A stretch of 64,000 nucleotides of DNA, taken from Hygrocybe punicea. Lineage: Eukaryota; Basidiomycota; Agaricomycetes; Agaricales; Hygrophoraceae. The notes beneath the pieces were generated by a model. The model was not told the DNA's origin. It did not search any database and was given only the letters and a program-made list of their open reading frames with translations. The translations under genes were made by a program, and so were the position numbers. Shown here piece by piece: positions 11,501-23,251 of this stretch. The first letter of the stretch is position 1. Each line of letters starts with the position of its first letter. Where the stretch lies: assembly GCA_963556145.1 (NCBI GenBank), contig OY744463.1:4960001-5024000 (forward strand), read 5' to 3'.

Positions 11501-14500
11501 CTCTGTCTCACTCCGCCATATCTTCTCTGGTTACAAAAACACTTCACCGATCAAAAGAGGATTGCATCCCTCTGTCTCGCTTTATTCACACCGCATCCTC
11601 AGGGAATGCGTTTTCAGCCCGAAGCTTGTTGTCGACCTTTCAACGGCAGCATCATGTGTGTTATATTCTTGTGAAATCCTCTGTGTACTTATAGAGCGAT
11701 GTAGATAACCTTCAGCTGGGAACATAATCGCTGGCAGTAAGTGCTCATTGATCTACTAGCAACTGGGGCTAATTGTTTCTCGATTCAAGGTATGATATGC
11801 TCGCCATTGAAGGCAGCTTAGCTGTCCAGAAGATGGCCTCCGATCCAAGTGATCTCTCATTTCTCATTTGCCATTTGCGAGAGTTGCCTGAAGAAGCGAT
11901 AAGATATATAACATGGGCTGCCTTTTTCGGAGAAACGCAAGTCTCCGATTTGTACTCAATCGGGCCTTTGCTGAAATCATTTGTTAGCTTCAAAGTGACG
12001 GAAGTGACACTCATGATGGATTCAGACAGCCCAACTTGCAGCAGTGGAAGCGAGGAAGAAGGCGAGGGAACGTGGACTTCCCATAAAGCGGTTTCCAGCA
12101 TGCGGGACATCAACACGGGTACTTCTCATGGATCAATGCGTGGTCTGCAAGTGGCCACTGCAGAAGGATGGCTAATTCAGCGGGCCCGTGACATGTGTAG
12201 CTTTGCTCATGACCGATATCGACAAGCTGCACTAGCAGATGCTGAAATGCTTCCACGAGAAACCTTGGCAAAGATGTCTTTTAGAGTGAGCATCTTAATC
12301 ATTAGATCATCAAAAGTTTCGGGGATGAATTTTCTTGGCGAAGATCATCTTGATGATGTTGCATGAAAATCCGCCTGATGCATATCGAATAGCAGAACAT
12401 GCAAAACGGTGAACAGCATTTCACTATTTTTTTTTTGTGCTAATTCATCTCACAAGTTGCCTTCCTATTCTCCATGAACACCCAAAACGAGGCGAAATTT
12501 TGGCTGTCTTGATAGACGCCGGAGAGTCTGCATGGACCAGAGGCGCTCATGAGGTGTCTGCACTTTAAGAATTGTCCTTGTCGGGCTTGGCTGATGTCTT
12601 CAAGCTTGCCCTCCAGTCATTTATCAGCGCTCGCACGCTATTGCACGATGATCCGTGGGAGGAATATCCAAGCCGGACATTTTCTCTGTTCTCTCGACTT
12701 GCGGAGTGAGTAGCTGCTAGGGTATTTGGGGAATGTGGACTAATTTGTTTCTTATATAGGCTTTCTACATGGAAAGGTAAATTTGGAAATAGTTCGTCAC
12801 TTCTTCCAATCTGATAGCACTTCAGGTGATTACGGCTTCTCAGATGCTGTTATCATGGAGTGTTATACTCGAGCAGAGCGACCGGAAGATAAAGGAAAAC
12901 TGTGGGTCTAATGGGAGATTCACCAGCAGGCTAAGGCAAATTAACATCATCGACAGGCTTCGATTCCGTTCCCGCAACCATTGGATGCGCAACAACTTTT
13001 CGGAAGCATTAAACGACAACTTGCTCGCTTTGCATGTGTTAGGAATCGAAGTGAACGCAAAGCCCTCCCAAAGGGAAGCGGATGTATTATTTGAGCAAGT
13101 GAAAAATGAGATCCTTGCAGTTGGATTTGACGAGATTCTCTCAATACCGCAAGCAACGGATTCTCGGACGGACGTAGCGGTCGCTATACTCAACGATGCT
13201 GGTGAGTGGCGATTTTGAGTCGTTTGCGCAATCGGTGCTGAAATCAGCAGGGACCACCTCGTACTGGAGCAATTCTGGATTTGACAATATTATTGGATTG
13301 ACTGTATGTTTTTTTATCTCGCCATGAGCCGCTTTTCGTCTTATTTTCGGTCCCCAAGACCATTCAACTAGCACTACGGTGAGCGTATTCATAAATTAGG
13401 CTGTATGGAGTCACTCGAGCTTGTGTTTTGTCAGATCAGGGATGTCTCCTGGAACAGCCGTTGGCTTCTTTTGGGCAATTGGAGGTATACCTTGTTAGCA
13501 TTTGCCTGGCGTACCCTTCATGCTGACTGTACGCCGTAGCTGCAGCGGAAGGCAGAGAGCTTTACAGATTTTCTGTGGATCTCGCAAAGCTGGCTTTGCT
13601 CATTGCGGAACGGTATGGGTCCAGTGGAGACAAATGGTGAGGGCAGGGCAATAGAATTTCAACTGCAGATCGACATTTACTTTTCTCTTCCAGCCGGGCA
13701 CAAGTCCTGTTCTGTGCTATGGTTTCAGGATTTGACAATGTCCATATCCGCGCAAATATTCCACGCTTGGAGGAAGCCATCAAGTATGGGCATAGTGCAG
13801 GGGATCGGTGAGGATCACTTGAATCTTGTGGCTGATTTTATTGAAGACTGATTTGCCAGTATATATACCGGTTTCGCTAGCATCCATTCCGTTTTAACTC
13901 GGCTCTACGTATGCGACCATCGTGTGTATTATTCTCCAGCCATCCTTTTTTTTTCATTGAGCAGCATTCTAGTGAGCGAATTAGTAACTGCTGCTGAAGA
14001 GGTCTAGTTGCTCTTTCCGTACTCACGTTTATAAAAATAACCCATCAGTATAGAGTGTTGCGGATGTTCGTTTGTGGTCGCCGCAAGTAGAAGATTCGGT
14101 GCACCTCGCGATGGGTATGCGAATTGGTTTTTTTTTGTGAAGTTGCATGCTGATGCTTCATCATGTCTCTCAGCACTTCTCAATTGCATCCGTGCGATCG
14201 GGGGTTACACCAATCCACACAGTGTAGAGACCGTTTTTGATACCGAGTCCTTCAAAGAAAGTGATTATTTCTCGCGCATGCCCTCTAATTCCGCACATTC
14301 TCCCGTTGTCATGAATTGGTGTGTAGCCAACTCTGTCAACTCTGTCAACCTTGTCAACTTTGTCGCCCAGGTATAACTCCTTCAAGGTGCGTTATGCAAC
14401 GACAGATCTAGCTGAAGTCCAAACCACTTTACCAGGTTGTTGGTTTATTTTGTGTCGGCTTCATAGAAGAAGCCGCAATGCTCGGTTTTTCGGTGTACGA

Positions 14501-17500
14501 GACTAGAGATAAGCATCCAAAGTGATGGTCTTTCTCATGTCTTTCCAACTTTGCTCGAACCTTGATTCGTCTTCACCAGCCATCGTCATGTTCGCTATGC
14601 GTTGTTCTTTCACAGTTTAGCTATGATAGCTTGCATCCGCAAAGGCAACATGACGTCGGAGAACCGCAAACGGTACCTAGATCAGACGAACTATAACCAA
14701 GCGTACATTCGCAAGTAGGTCGTAGTGTTACCAGATTGACAAGAACTCACGCCTTGCAGATGGCTATCCCCCAGTCCGGTCAATTGTAGCACATGGATTG
14801 CTCTTGTGGCATGTTCCACTCCCATTCCATGCGAATCACTACAATACTGAGAGTGTACATGTAGGATGCCGAACTTGCGTCACTGCTCAACAACCCAGAT
14901 GCTTTCAAGCTTTACGATGTCGCCGTAAAGTAGGTTTCTGCCAAATGCTAGGGATACAGCTCTAAGTTGTCACCACTTCAGACTTGCAGTCAACAACGAT
15001 TGGCTTTTGGAGGAGGGCTGGTGTCTTTATCTCCAGGGATGTCATTTTGTACGTTGTGGGGTTGAGAGCCTGGGTAGCGAATTGCAACGACGTGGCATTT
15101 CCCGGCAATCGCAATGGGGTGCTCAGGGAATTGTGTACGCCGTCTCCTACACTGACGCTTCCGGGAGCTTATATCTCCGGAACAGGAATTACCTCACAAC
15201 TGTCGTAGATACTCGGACTCCATATCCCCTGAAACGACCAATATTCACCTCGGATGTTGCCATTCAAACGGAGAATTTCATGGGAGGATTCAGCCCTCAG
15301 CCCCATCCAGTTTATGGACAGGCGAAAGTAGACATGAGTGAGGAACAAGAGATAGCCACTCTGTCTGCCGCCGACTTGGCTTCCATCTTGAAATGGAGCA
15401 AGGTTGTATCAAGTGACATCAATTTGTCTTCAGGTGCGTTTTTGATACAATGGTACTCCAGCATGGAGTTAATCGTTCTGCAGCTCTACAGCGGCTAACC
15501 GAAATCGCTACTGGTGAGTCAGTACAGCAAATGAATTCACTCCTCCCTAAACATCTGGCAGAAACCTCTGGATCTCATAATGCATGTGTTGTCATTGCTA
15601 GGGAAGCCGGTGACTACACAGTTGCTACCAGCATGGTACCACCCGATCTATGTCAAGTGCATGAGTGCGTTTTTATAAGTTTACATCACCTCTCTTCGTT
15701 CTTCTAATAACCCTGATGAAGGAATCCCAAATCTGTCCGAGATATCAGCGATCCACTACAGAAGGCTATTATCCAGCATGGTCCGTTGAAGTGTTGTTGC
15801 CCATTTCCATGCCTGACCCTGATTGACAGCTTTGAATACGAAGCAACGCGTATGCTACGATGATGCTAGCATGGACTCACGATTTTCTTCGGAAGCCGGT
15901 CAAAGTCCTCACAGATCAGTTATCTGCTTGCCCATTTTCAGCAATCGTGGCCAGACATTCGGTGCCATCTATCTCGCTTCCAAATACATGTTCTCCCAGA
16001 ATACTGTTACAATTTTGACTCTTCTTTGCCAGCAAGCAAGCATTAGCATCGCGAATGCCTTACTGTTCCGTTCCGTTCAAGCAGGGACCAGAGAAAATCT
16101 GAAAATGATTGCAGCTCAAAGAGATGCATTGGAAGCTGCTCGGAAGAGCCGGGAAGATGCTCTGAAAGCCACAAAGGTGAATAGACCTACAATCTTTTGG
16201 TGCGAGAAATTGAAACCTGGATTAATTAGATAAAAAGCAATTTTCTGGCGTCGATGAGCCACGAGTTGAGAACACCATTCAGGTGAGCCGAATCACATCG
16301 ATTCATCCCGTAATTTATATAGGCTATAGTTCATTCTACGGTTTACTCGATCTCTTGAGCGGTACGGAATTGAAGCCAGGTCAGAGCGAGATTGGTAATT
16401 CTTTTGACATCTTGTTTTTTTCTGATGTGAGATTGACTTTTCGGATATCCTCCAGTACAAACGGCCAAACAATCCTGCGAACTCTTGTTAAAAGCACGTA
16501 TCTCCCAGCATAAACTGTGTTTGATTCCTGATACTGTTGTCTTCCCTCTAGATTATTGATTCTATCTTGGACTACAGCAAACTGGAAGCATCAGGTTCGC
16601 CCTCTTGTGTTGTCGTTAAGCGCTCGATTTGATACTCTTGTCTATCAAGCCGTAAAGCTGGAATTTTCCGGATTTCCTGTTGAGAATATCATAGCTGTGA
16701 GTATGCGATATTCCCCTTTCTGCGACCTGAGAATATGGTCATCAAATCAGGACTGCATGGAACTCCTGCTACCAATGGCCGCGAAGAAGTTGGATCTGTC
16801 CTTCAATATCCAGCCAAACGTTCCAGCATGTATGGATCTCCATCTATTTCATCCTTTGTTTATTTCACGAAATATTAGGGGTCACCGCAGATTATGCCCG
16901 CATCCGTCAAGGCAAGCTTATGATAGCCCATCAAATGCATGCCAACTGACAACAATCCAGTTCTTATGAATTTAATAGGCAATGCTGTCAAGTTTACCGC
17001 CAGTGGTTCTGTAGTGGTCATTTGCTCTGTAGAGGACCCTTCTTCTGCCCTTCCCGGCGAAGTCCAATTGAAATTCACTATTCAGTACGTTCTTGTTATA
17101 TACTGTTCGGTTCTTCACATTTTGCTGGACATCTAGAGATACTGGCATAGGCTTAGCATCGAGCGACGTCGATCTGTTGTTTGTCCCGTTCCAACAAGCC
17201 GATAACTCATCGACCCGTCGATTTGGAGGGACTGGACTTGGGTTATCGATATCTCGGCAACTAGTGAAGCTAATGGGAGGTGCCATTGGTGTCAAATCAG
17301 AACTGAAAGTTGGTTCCATGTTCTGGTTCATTATACCAGTGAAGGTTTATGTTACGGATGAAGTTCAGAAGGTATCTCAGAATTCTTGGCCCTCCTATTA
17401 TTTGACTTCTCTGTTTACAGGCTCTTCAAGATATCGAGACTATCAAGGCCTTACTGATGAAACCTCAGCCTCTGAGATTTCTTATTTGCTCACCGTCAAA

Positions 17501-18588
17501 TGCTACTCTCGCCTTACTCAGCACGATGCTTGGCGGCTTTTGTGTGACGTGTGTGTCGTCCATACAGGACGCTGAAACCCATTTAGAGCGTACCCACTTA
17601 CTTCATCCCTTGGACTTCGTTGTCCTCGACGATCAATCTGAAACACATGTCGACAATCTCGCTCGCTTTCTACATTCCTTTAAATCTAGCACATCTCAGG
17701 ACACTAAAATCATACATTTATATACACCAACCACGAATAGTCTCTCAGGTCTTGCCTTATCCAAGAGTACTTCAGATGGCGTCCTCAAAATGACGAAACC
17801 CCCACGCAAGGCGCGACTTCTTCAAACCTTAGCTGGTTTGAAGAATATACCGAATCGGATATATTCCAATCACTCTTCAGAAGCGACTATAGCCATGGAA
17901 GATTTTGCCACTGCCCAGCGTACTTTGTATGGGAATGTTCTCGTGGCAGAAGGTATTTTCTTTGTATGTACTTGCAGAATTGTTATGATATTTTCGGGCT
18001 CTAGACAATCCTATAGCCCAAGGTCTCTTGATCAAGCAATTGGAACGATACCAGCTGAACGTCACGGCTACCGAGAACGGAGTTGAGGCCATTGCGGGTG
18101 AGTATGTACCTCAAGCCAATGTCCAGTTACTCACAAGCATCTGTAGAGTGGGAATCCCATGCACCAGGCTATTTTAGTGTCGCACTGTTTGACCACCGTA
18201 AGTATCGAGATCCAAAGATGCTTCATTGCATGCCAACGCTTCTTAGATATGCCGATTTGCGATGGCGTTGAAGCAGCAAAACGTTTGCGAGTACTGGAAA
18301 CCAAACAAAAGTCCCCTATATTTCTGCCAAGTGAGTGTTCTATCAGCATTTTTATTTTCTGACAAATATCTTACTAGTTGTGGCGCTGAGTGCCGACTGC
18401 CAAGAATCCACCAAACAGTTATGTTTGAGTGCTGGGATGAATGCTTTTTTCAGCAAACCGCTGAAGAAGGGTCAGTATCATCCGAACACAACAACAGCGC
18501 CGTCACCATCTCACGATGATTGTTAATCACAGGCGATTTGATGTCTCTCCTTTCAATGTTTGGCACACCTCCCTCTGATCGATCATGA
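8592..18588 (+). CDS. Hybrid histidine kinase with kinase-like, ATPase and GAF domains (Mak/Phk type)
   Basis: A giant multi-exon signalling protein spanning about 10 kb. An N-terminal protein-kinase-like domain (about 8690-10050) shows LEREAHM, a LAPEQTGS activation-loop motif and DLYSLGIMFWTLLVG. An ATPase domain follows, with Walker A GPPGVGKSS split by an intron (about 10610-10695). Next come a long helical region, a GAF domain (about 15450-16080), a HisKA box SMSHELRTP with the phospho-histidine codon at 16260-16262, and an HATPase with NLIGNAVKF, DTGIGL and GGTGLGLS (about 16750-17340). A degenerate receiver (about 17460-17860) precedes a full receiver with DHHMPICDG as phospho-acceptor site (about 17940-18580). 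This order matches fission yeast Mak/Phk kinases, which feed stress signals to a phosphotransfer protein. The start at 8592 is a guess (low confidence); the stop at 18586-18588 is firm. Some exon joins around 11200-14900 were not resolved. Confidence 0.85.
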
Positions 18589-18777
18589 GACCAGAACGGA
18601 CAACGTGGACTACTTGTGATTGACGTTTTGAACCATCCAGAATTTTTTATGTATCGATCTATAGCTACGGGACATCCATTCTAGTACAATGTACGACTAC
18701 ATGGAGTTTCAGGATTACATGTCATATAAACGCTTTCAAGAGTATTAAAATCATGATTGAGCCAGAAACCTTGCCCA

Positions 18778-20506
18778 TCATCTTCCACCGTGTGCATATT
18801 GTGCTGGGTATACACCTCCGTAACCAGCCTGCGCTGCGGCTATAGCTTGTGCCTGTTGTGCTTGAACTTGTGACTGAGCAGCCTGAGCTTGAACCAGTTG
18901 TGCTTGCGCTTGAGCGAGTCGTGCAGCATCTTGTTGGGTTGAGTACATGTTTGTCGGCAGCGCCGGCACTCGTGCGTACTGCTGTGGGTGTTGTTGTTGT
19001 GGGTGTTGTTGTGGGTGTTGTTGTGGATGTTGCTGTGGATGTTGCTGTGGGTGTTGCTGTGGGTGTTGCTGCGGGTGTTGCTGTGGGTGTTGCTGTGGGT
19101 GTTGCTGTGGGTGTTGCTGTGGGTGTTGCTGCTGCTGCTGCTGGTGTTGATGTGCGTGCGGGTGGGGATAATTGTAAGCCGGTGGTGGCATTGATCCTGG
19201 GGCGGGGCTGACCCCGAAGGGGATGGGGTTTATAGCGCCAGTGAAATAGGGGTGTGAGAGCGCCTCTGTTGCCGTTAGGCGTTCTGCTGGGTCGAACTTT
19301 AAAAGTCGCTCCAATAAATCAATGGCTGTGCATTGGACTTGGTTAGTTTGCCCTCCTCTCACGGTAAGATCGACTACCTTGTGCGGAAGCTTTGGGAAGT
19401 ACTTGTTGGAAGGAAATTTTAGGGTATCGCGGAAATTGTTTCAATGCTATTTCAGGCTGGTGTATCGTCAATGAGTTATCAAGTCAGGTGTGGGAGAAAG
19501 ACCTCACAGAATCCGTCGAGATTTTCTTCAGTGTCAGATCGCTCGGAGTTCCAATTATTCTCATGATGTGTAATAACTGGTCTTGATTGTCTCGCCCTCT
19601 GAAAAGTGGCACCCCAGATATCATTTCGGCGAAGATGCAACCACAAGACCACACGTCGATTGATGTACTGTATGTCCTAGAGCCGAGAAGAACGTCTGGT
19701 GCACGATACCAGAGCGTGACGACCTGTTCAAAGCAGTAAGGTTTTAACAGGCGGATGAGAAAGGCAATGCGTACTTCGTTCGAGAAAGTATTGACAGGAA
19801 CGCCAAATGCCCTCGCAAGTCCGAAATCGCCCAGCTTTAGCTCCCCCTTCCGATTGATGAGGAGATTTTGTGGTTTGAGGTCGCGATGAAGAACTTGATT
19901 CTCGTGACAGAAGGATGTCCCTTTGAGAAGCTGGTACATGAAACTTCGAACCGTCAGTGGATCGAGGGCGCCTCTATCGCCATGTTGATCCATGTACTTT
20001 TTGAGATCTTGTTCGCAATACTCGAATATGAGGACCAACTTCGTTTCGGTGTGGATAACATCGTGGAGACGGACGATATTGACATGTTTGAGCTCCTTCA
20101 TAAGCGAGATCTCACGGATCGCAGTCGACGGAGTGCCTTCCTCTGCATCCAGGTGGATCTCTTTCAATGCAACAATTTCGTTTGTGGTTCTCGATCGTCC
20201 CTGTATCGAGTTATTGGCCATATGGTGAAGGGAAAGAACATACACAAACCTTGTAGACTGTAGCGTAGGTTCCCTCGCCTACGATTAAGAATAAAGTCAA
20301 GAAATATGAACGATATGCAAGCGTAAAGCCCTGCCTAGTTTCTCGAGCTGTGTGCACGATGGACGATTGGCCACTAAAGAGATAGTTTGAGGATGAATTA
20401 ACTTGCCTGGATGTAATTCATTTACTGATATGCTAAAACGAGAGAAGGCGTGAACAGGCGAGCGAGGATTATACGCCAGAAATGAAGACAAACGCTGTGA
20501 AGACAA
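18778..20506 (-). CDS. PHO85: PHO85-like cyclin-dependent kinase
   Basis: A Ser/Thr kinase that needs a cyclin partner; the yeast PHO85 family controls phosphate, glycogen and cell-cycle responses. Visible motifs are [55 protein letters not shown], and a C-lobe with [18 protein letters not shown]. The exons keep frame through introns near 20230, 19760, 19470 and 19340. The intron at 20279-20334 seems to use a GC donor, since no GT lies near the required junction inside LEKLG/EGTY. The tail after the kinase domain is rich in Gln, Pro and His, with about ten HPQQ units (18985-19145), then Ala/Gln. The start is uncertain: the ATG at 20506 adds an unusual leader before the typical QLEKLG start. 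It is divergent from UTP5. Confidence 0.9.
18985..19145 (-). repeat. 12-bp coding minisatellite (HPQQ units) in the CDK tail
   Basis: Tandem, slightly varied 12-bp units read His-Pro-Gln-Gln on the minus strand, flanked by a pure Gln run. Units differ only by third-base changes, such as TGT or TGC and GGG or GGA. Such tracts change length easily by slippage. Confidence 0.85.
20279..20334 (-). other. Probable GC-AG intron in the CDK gene
   Basis: The coding match requires the exon to end at 20335 (GAAACTAG) and restart at 20278 (GCGAGGGAACC) to make [14 protein letters not shown]. The 56-bp intron between starts GCAGGG and ends GTAG. No GT donor near this point keeps the glycine-rich loop intact. 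Confidence 0.65.
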
Positions 20507-20670
20507 ACGCTGTCGGCTGTACTAATAACGGCGTGACCGTGGGAACTGCTGTGCAGTAAAAAAAAGTTTTATTATAGGATAATGAGACTGCAGCAGTCTG
20601 TCGCAGACGGTGAGCAGTCCAACAAGATATTCCGGTCCCAAGACAGCTGTATACTGAGTCGGAAGCTAGT
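20507..20670. promoter_or_regulatory. Divergent promoter between CDK and UTP5
   Basis: A spacer of about 160 bp (longer if the CDK start lies downstream of 20506) lies between two genes pointing away from each other. No named motif is identified. Confidence 0.45.
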
Positions 20671-23112
20671 ATGGCCTCCAAAAAAACCAAGACGAAACCA
20701 CCTCGTGGACGACCCATCGCCTCTTCTCAAATATCTCAGCCTCCCGTCGAAGACTCATCCTCCCTCACAGTTCTCTCGTCGTTCTCTCCCAGTGGGAATT
20801 TATTCGCCTTCGTTTCCCTCGCTGTCGATAAGCACTGTTTACGCGTGTATGACACGACTTCTGCACAGTCTGTAGCGGAGCATATCGTCGACTCAACCAA
20901 AATAACAACTCTTGTATGGAGCAACGCCGGCATATTGGAAGGTCAGCAACCTTCTGTCGACGACGAATTGGCCCCTCCGCTCAAAAAAAAGAGAAAAAAA
21001 CACAGTAGCCATGCTGCCGATACACATGTGCAGGACAACGGAGTCGAAACGGTTTTACTGGGACTGTCCAATGGCACGCTTTTATTCTACTCTCCAACTC
21101 AAGGGCGGATTTTACGGACTTTGTCTCATGCAACAAGTACCAGCGCAATCTTGTCCGCTGTCATGATCGACGGCGAAAACAGATCTCCTACCATCTGGAC
21201 TTCTGGTGCGGACTGTGCCATTCGTGTTTGGCATGCCCAGAAGAACGATATTCTCGGCAGTTGGAAAGATGATGACCGGATACCTTATTCATCCATGGCT
21301 ATTCGGCCAGGAGTCGCAGTGGAAGAAGAGGGCGATCGCGTGGACATGTTGGTTGCCAACCACGGCATTCATCTTCTATCAACAACATCCAGTTTTTTTG
21401 AACTTGACCCCTTTGAAAGTCGAAAATCCAAAAAGCTGGCATCATTTACCGGCCACGCATCTTCCGTCACCAGTCTCCACTGGGACGCCTCCCAAAAACC
21501 ACCCAACCGGTTTGTATCAACAGCTGAAGGGGACCGTATTGTTTATGTGTGGGAAATCCCAGGTGATCAAACCAGCTCAGTTAAAGATGGCAAGCTGGCT
21601 GCTTCTATTCCCCTCGACTCATACGCGCGTTGTATATCGTTATCGGTTTCTTCCTCTCCGTCAACGTCGGTGGTCGAAAGGCAAACACTGCTGACTGTTT
21701 CAGCCTCAGGAAAAATATCAGTGTTCCCCATTCCTTCCGAATTGACGCACCCCACCAGTTCTAAAAAAGTACCACACAAGGTTCCAACACTCCTCCCACG
21801 CTCAACTATTTCCCTGACATTCAAAAAAGCCTCTGCTGCTGCACAAGTAGTGGCCGCTTCCTTCGTTCCTCAAGATGTTGGTCAGATACGTGTTGCAACA
21901 ATAGTAGGAGGTGCAAGACCCGTATTTAATATCATTGTAAGTGTAACTCGCAACCCAGACTTTCGTAATTTGTCATCATATCGCGTCGTGCACTACAGAG
22001 ATACCTTGATGAATCCGGAGATTTCATTCAGGACCTACACATCGTTCGCGATGATGCCGCGGTTCAACTGGTTAATGAATCACAAATGGTCCGTTCCTAA
22101 ATTAAACGTTGGGCCCCAGCCTGATGACTTTGTTGGACCCAGGCTGCACCAAATAAACGCTACACAGAGTCGTCATCGCTCACTGTCCAATTGGGGAACG
22201 AGCTCGGGTATAGTGAAGAGACAGATGACCTCCCCTCACGCGGATTCGATGGTGACCTGGACGTAGACCTAGCTGAACTAAGCCTTGGCCAACGATTGAC
22301 GGCGCTTTCAGGCCCAGCTGATGATGTACTAGGCGGCACAATCACGTCAGATAGTGAAAACGAGGCCGACACTCAGCATTCCTCGCGGAAGAGAAAGACC
22401 AACAAGGAGAATGACGTACCAGCCAACTCGTTGACGCGGACGTTGATACAGGCCTTGCACTCTTCCGATTCCCGACTGCTGGAGATGTGCTTAGCGCATT
22501 CGGATCCCACTGTGATCCGAAATACCTTGCGGAGGCTCCCTCCGCAACTAGCGGTGCCTCTGATTACGGCGTGCATTGAACGACTTGGTCGAGGGGCGAG
22601 AGGAAGTAACATGAAGGGCGGCGGCGGCGGGGCTAGTTCTCAGAGAGGAATGGCTTTAATTGGGTGGGTCAAGGCGGTTCTAGCCATTCACAGCGGACAT
22701 CTCATGACGGTGTGTCTTTTTTTTCAACGTTTCTCTAAGTACATCCTGATCCAGCTCCTGTAGATGCCTGACCTTGTCGCACGACTATCCGGGCTTCACG
22801 CAACACTTACGACTCGGTTGAGTTTGCAGGAAAGTTTGCTGTCGTTGAGTGGACGACTAGACATGGTACTATCACAGATCGAAATGCGATCGTCTGTTGC
22901 GCCCGCTCCCTTTACCCCTCGCGGTGGGAAAAAGACCTCAAATGTGGAAAAGGAAGTGATGCGGTATGTTGAAGGAGAGAGTGAAGAAGAGGAAGAACAA
23001 ATGCAAGTTGACATTGAGAGGGACAGCGGAGATGGAGCGAGTATTGAGGATGTGGAATTAGGTTGTGACAGCCAAGTTGAGGAGAGTGCAGAAGAGAGTG
23101 AAGAAGGGGATG

Positions 23113-23146
<34 letters not shown>

Positions 23147-23237
23147 CGACGGCTCAGATGAAGGTCCTAACATGAATGGCTTTGTTGATGATGAAGCTGA
23201 GGAGTATTCCGACGAAGAGGATGAGGACAGTGAATAA
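20671..23237 (+). CDS. UTP5: U3 snoRNA-associated protein UTP5 (WDR43 homolog)
   Basis: A component of the t-UTP part of the small-subunit processome, acting in the nucleolus in 18S rRNA synthesis and processing. I read exons 20671-21936, 21999-22088, 22143-22709 and 22764-23237; each has a length divisible by three, giving 798 residues. The N-terminal half shows WD-repeat blades (for example TGHASSVTSLHWD and DCAIRVWHAQ). The C-terminal part is a Utp12-type domain (SLTRTLIQALHSSDSRLLE, NTLRRLPPQLAVPLITACIERL). The protein ends in a long acidic tail with an uninterrupted Asp run at about 23110-23150, common in nucleolar proteins. It lies tail to tail with the Fpg gene, about 15 bp apart. Confidence 0.9.
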
Positions 23238-23251
23238 TTGTGACAGATTAA

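Noticed and set aside
16261..18588. A separate response-regulator gene downstream of the histidine kinase
   Set aside because: The receiver continues in frame from the HATPase exons through short introns, with no new start or gap.
18849..19211. Plus-strand Cys/Gly and Val/Leu repeat frames
   Set aside because: These are shadows of the HPQQ repeat of the CDK gene, which is coded on the minus strand.
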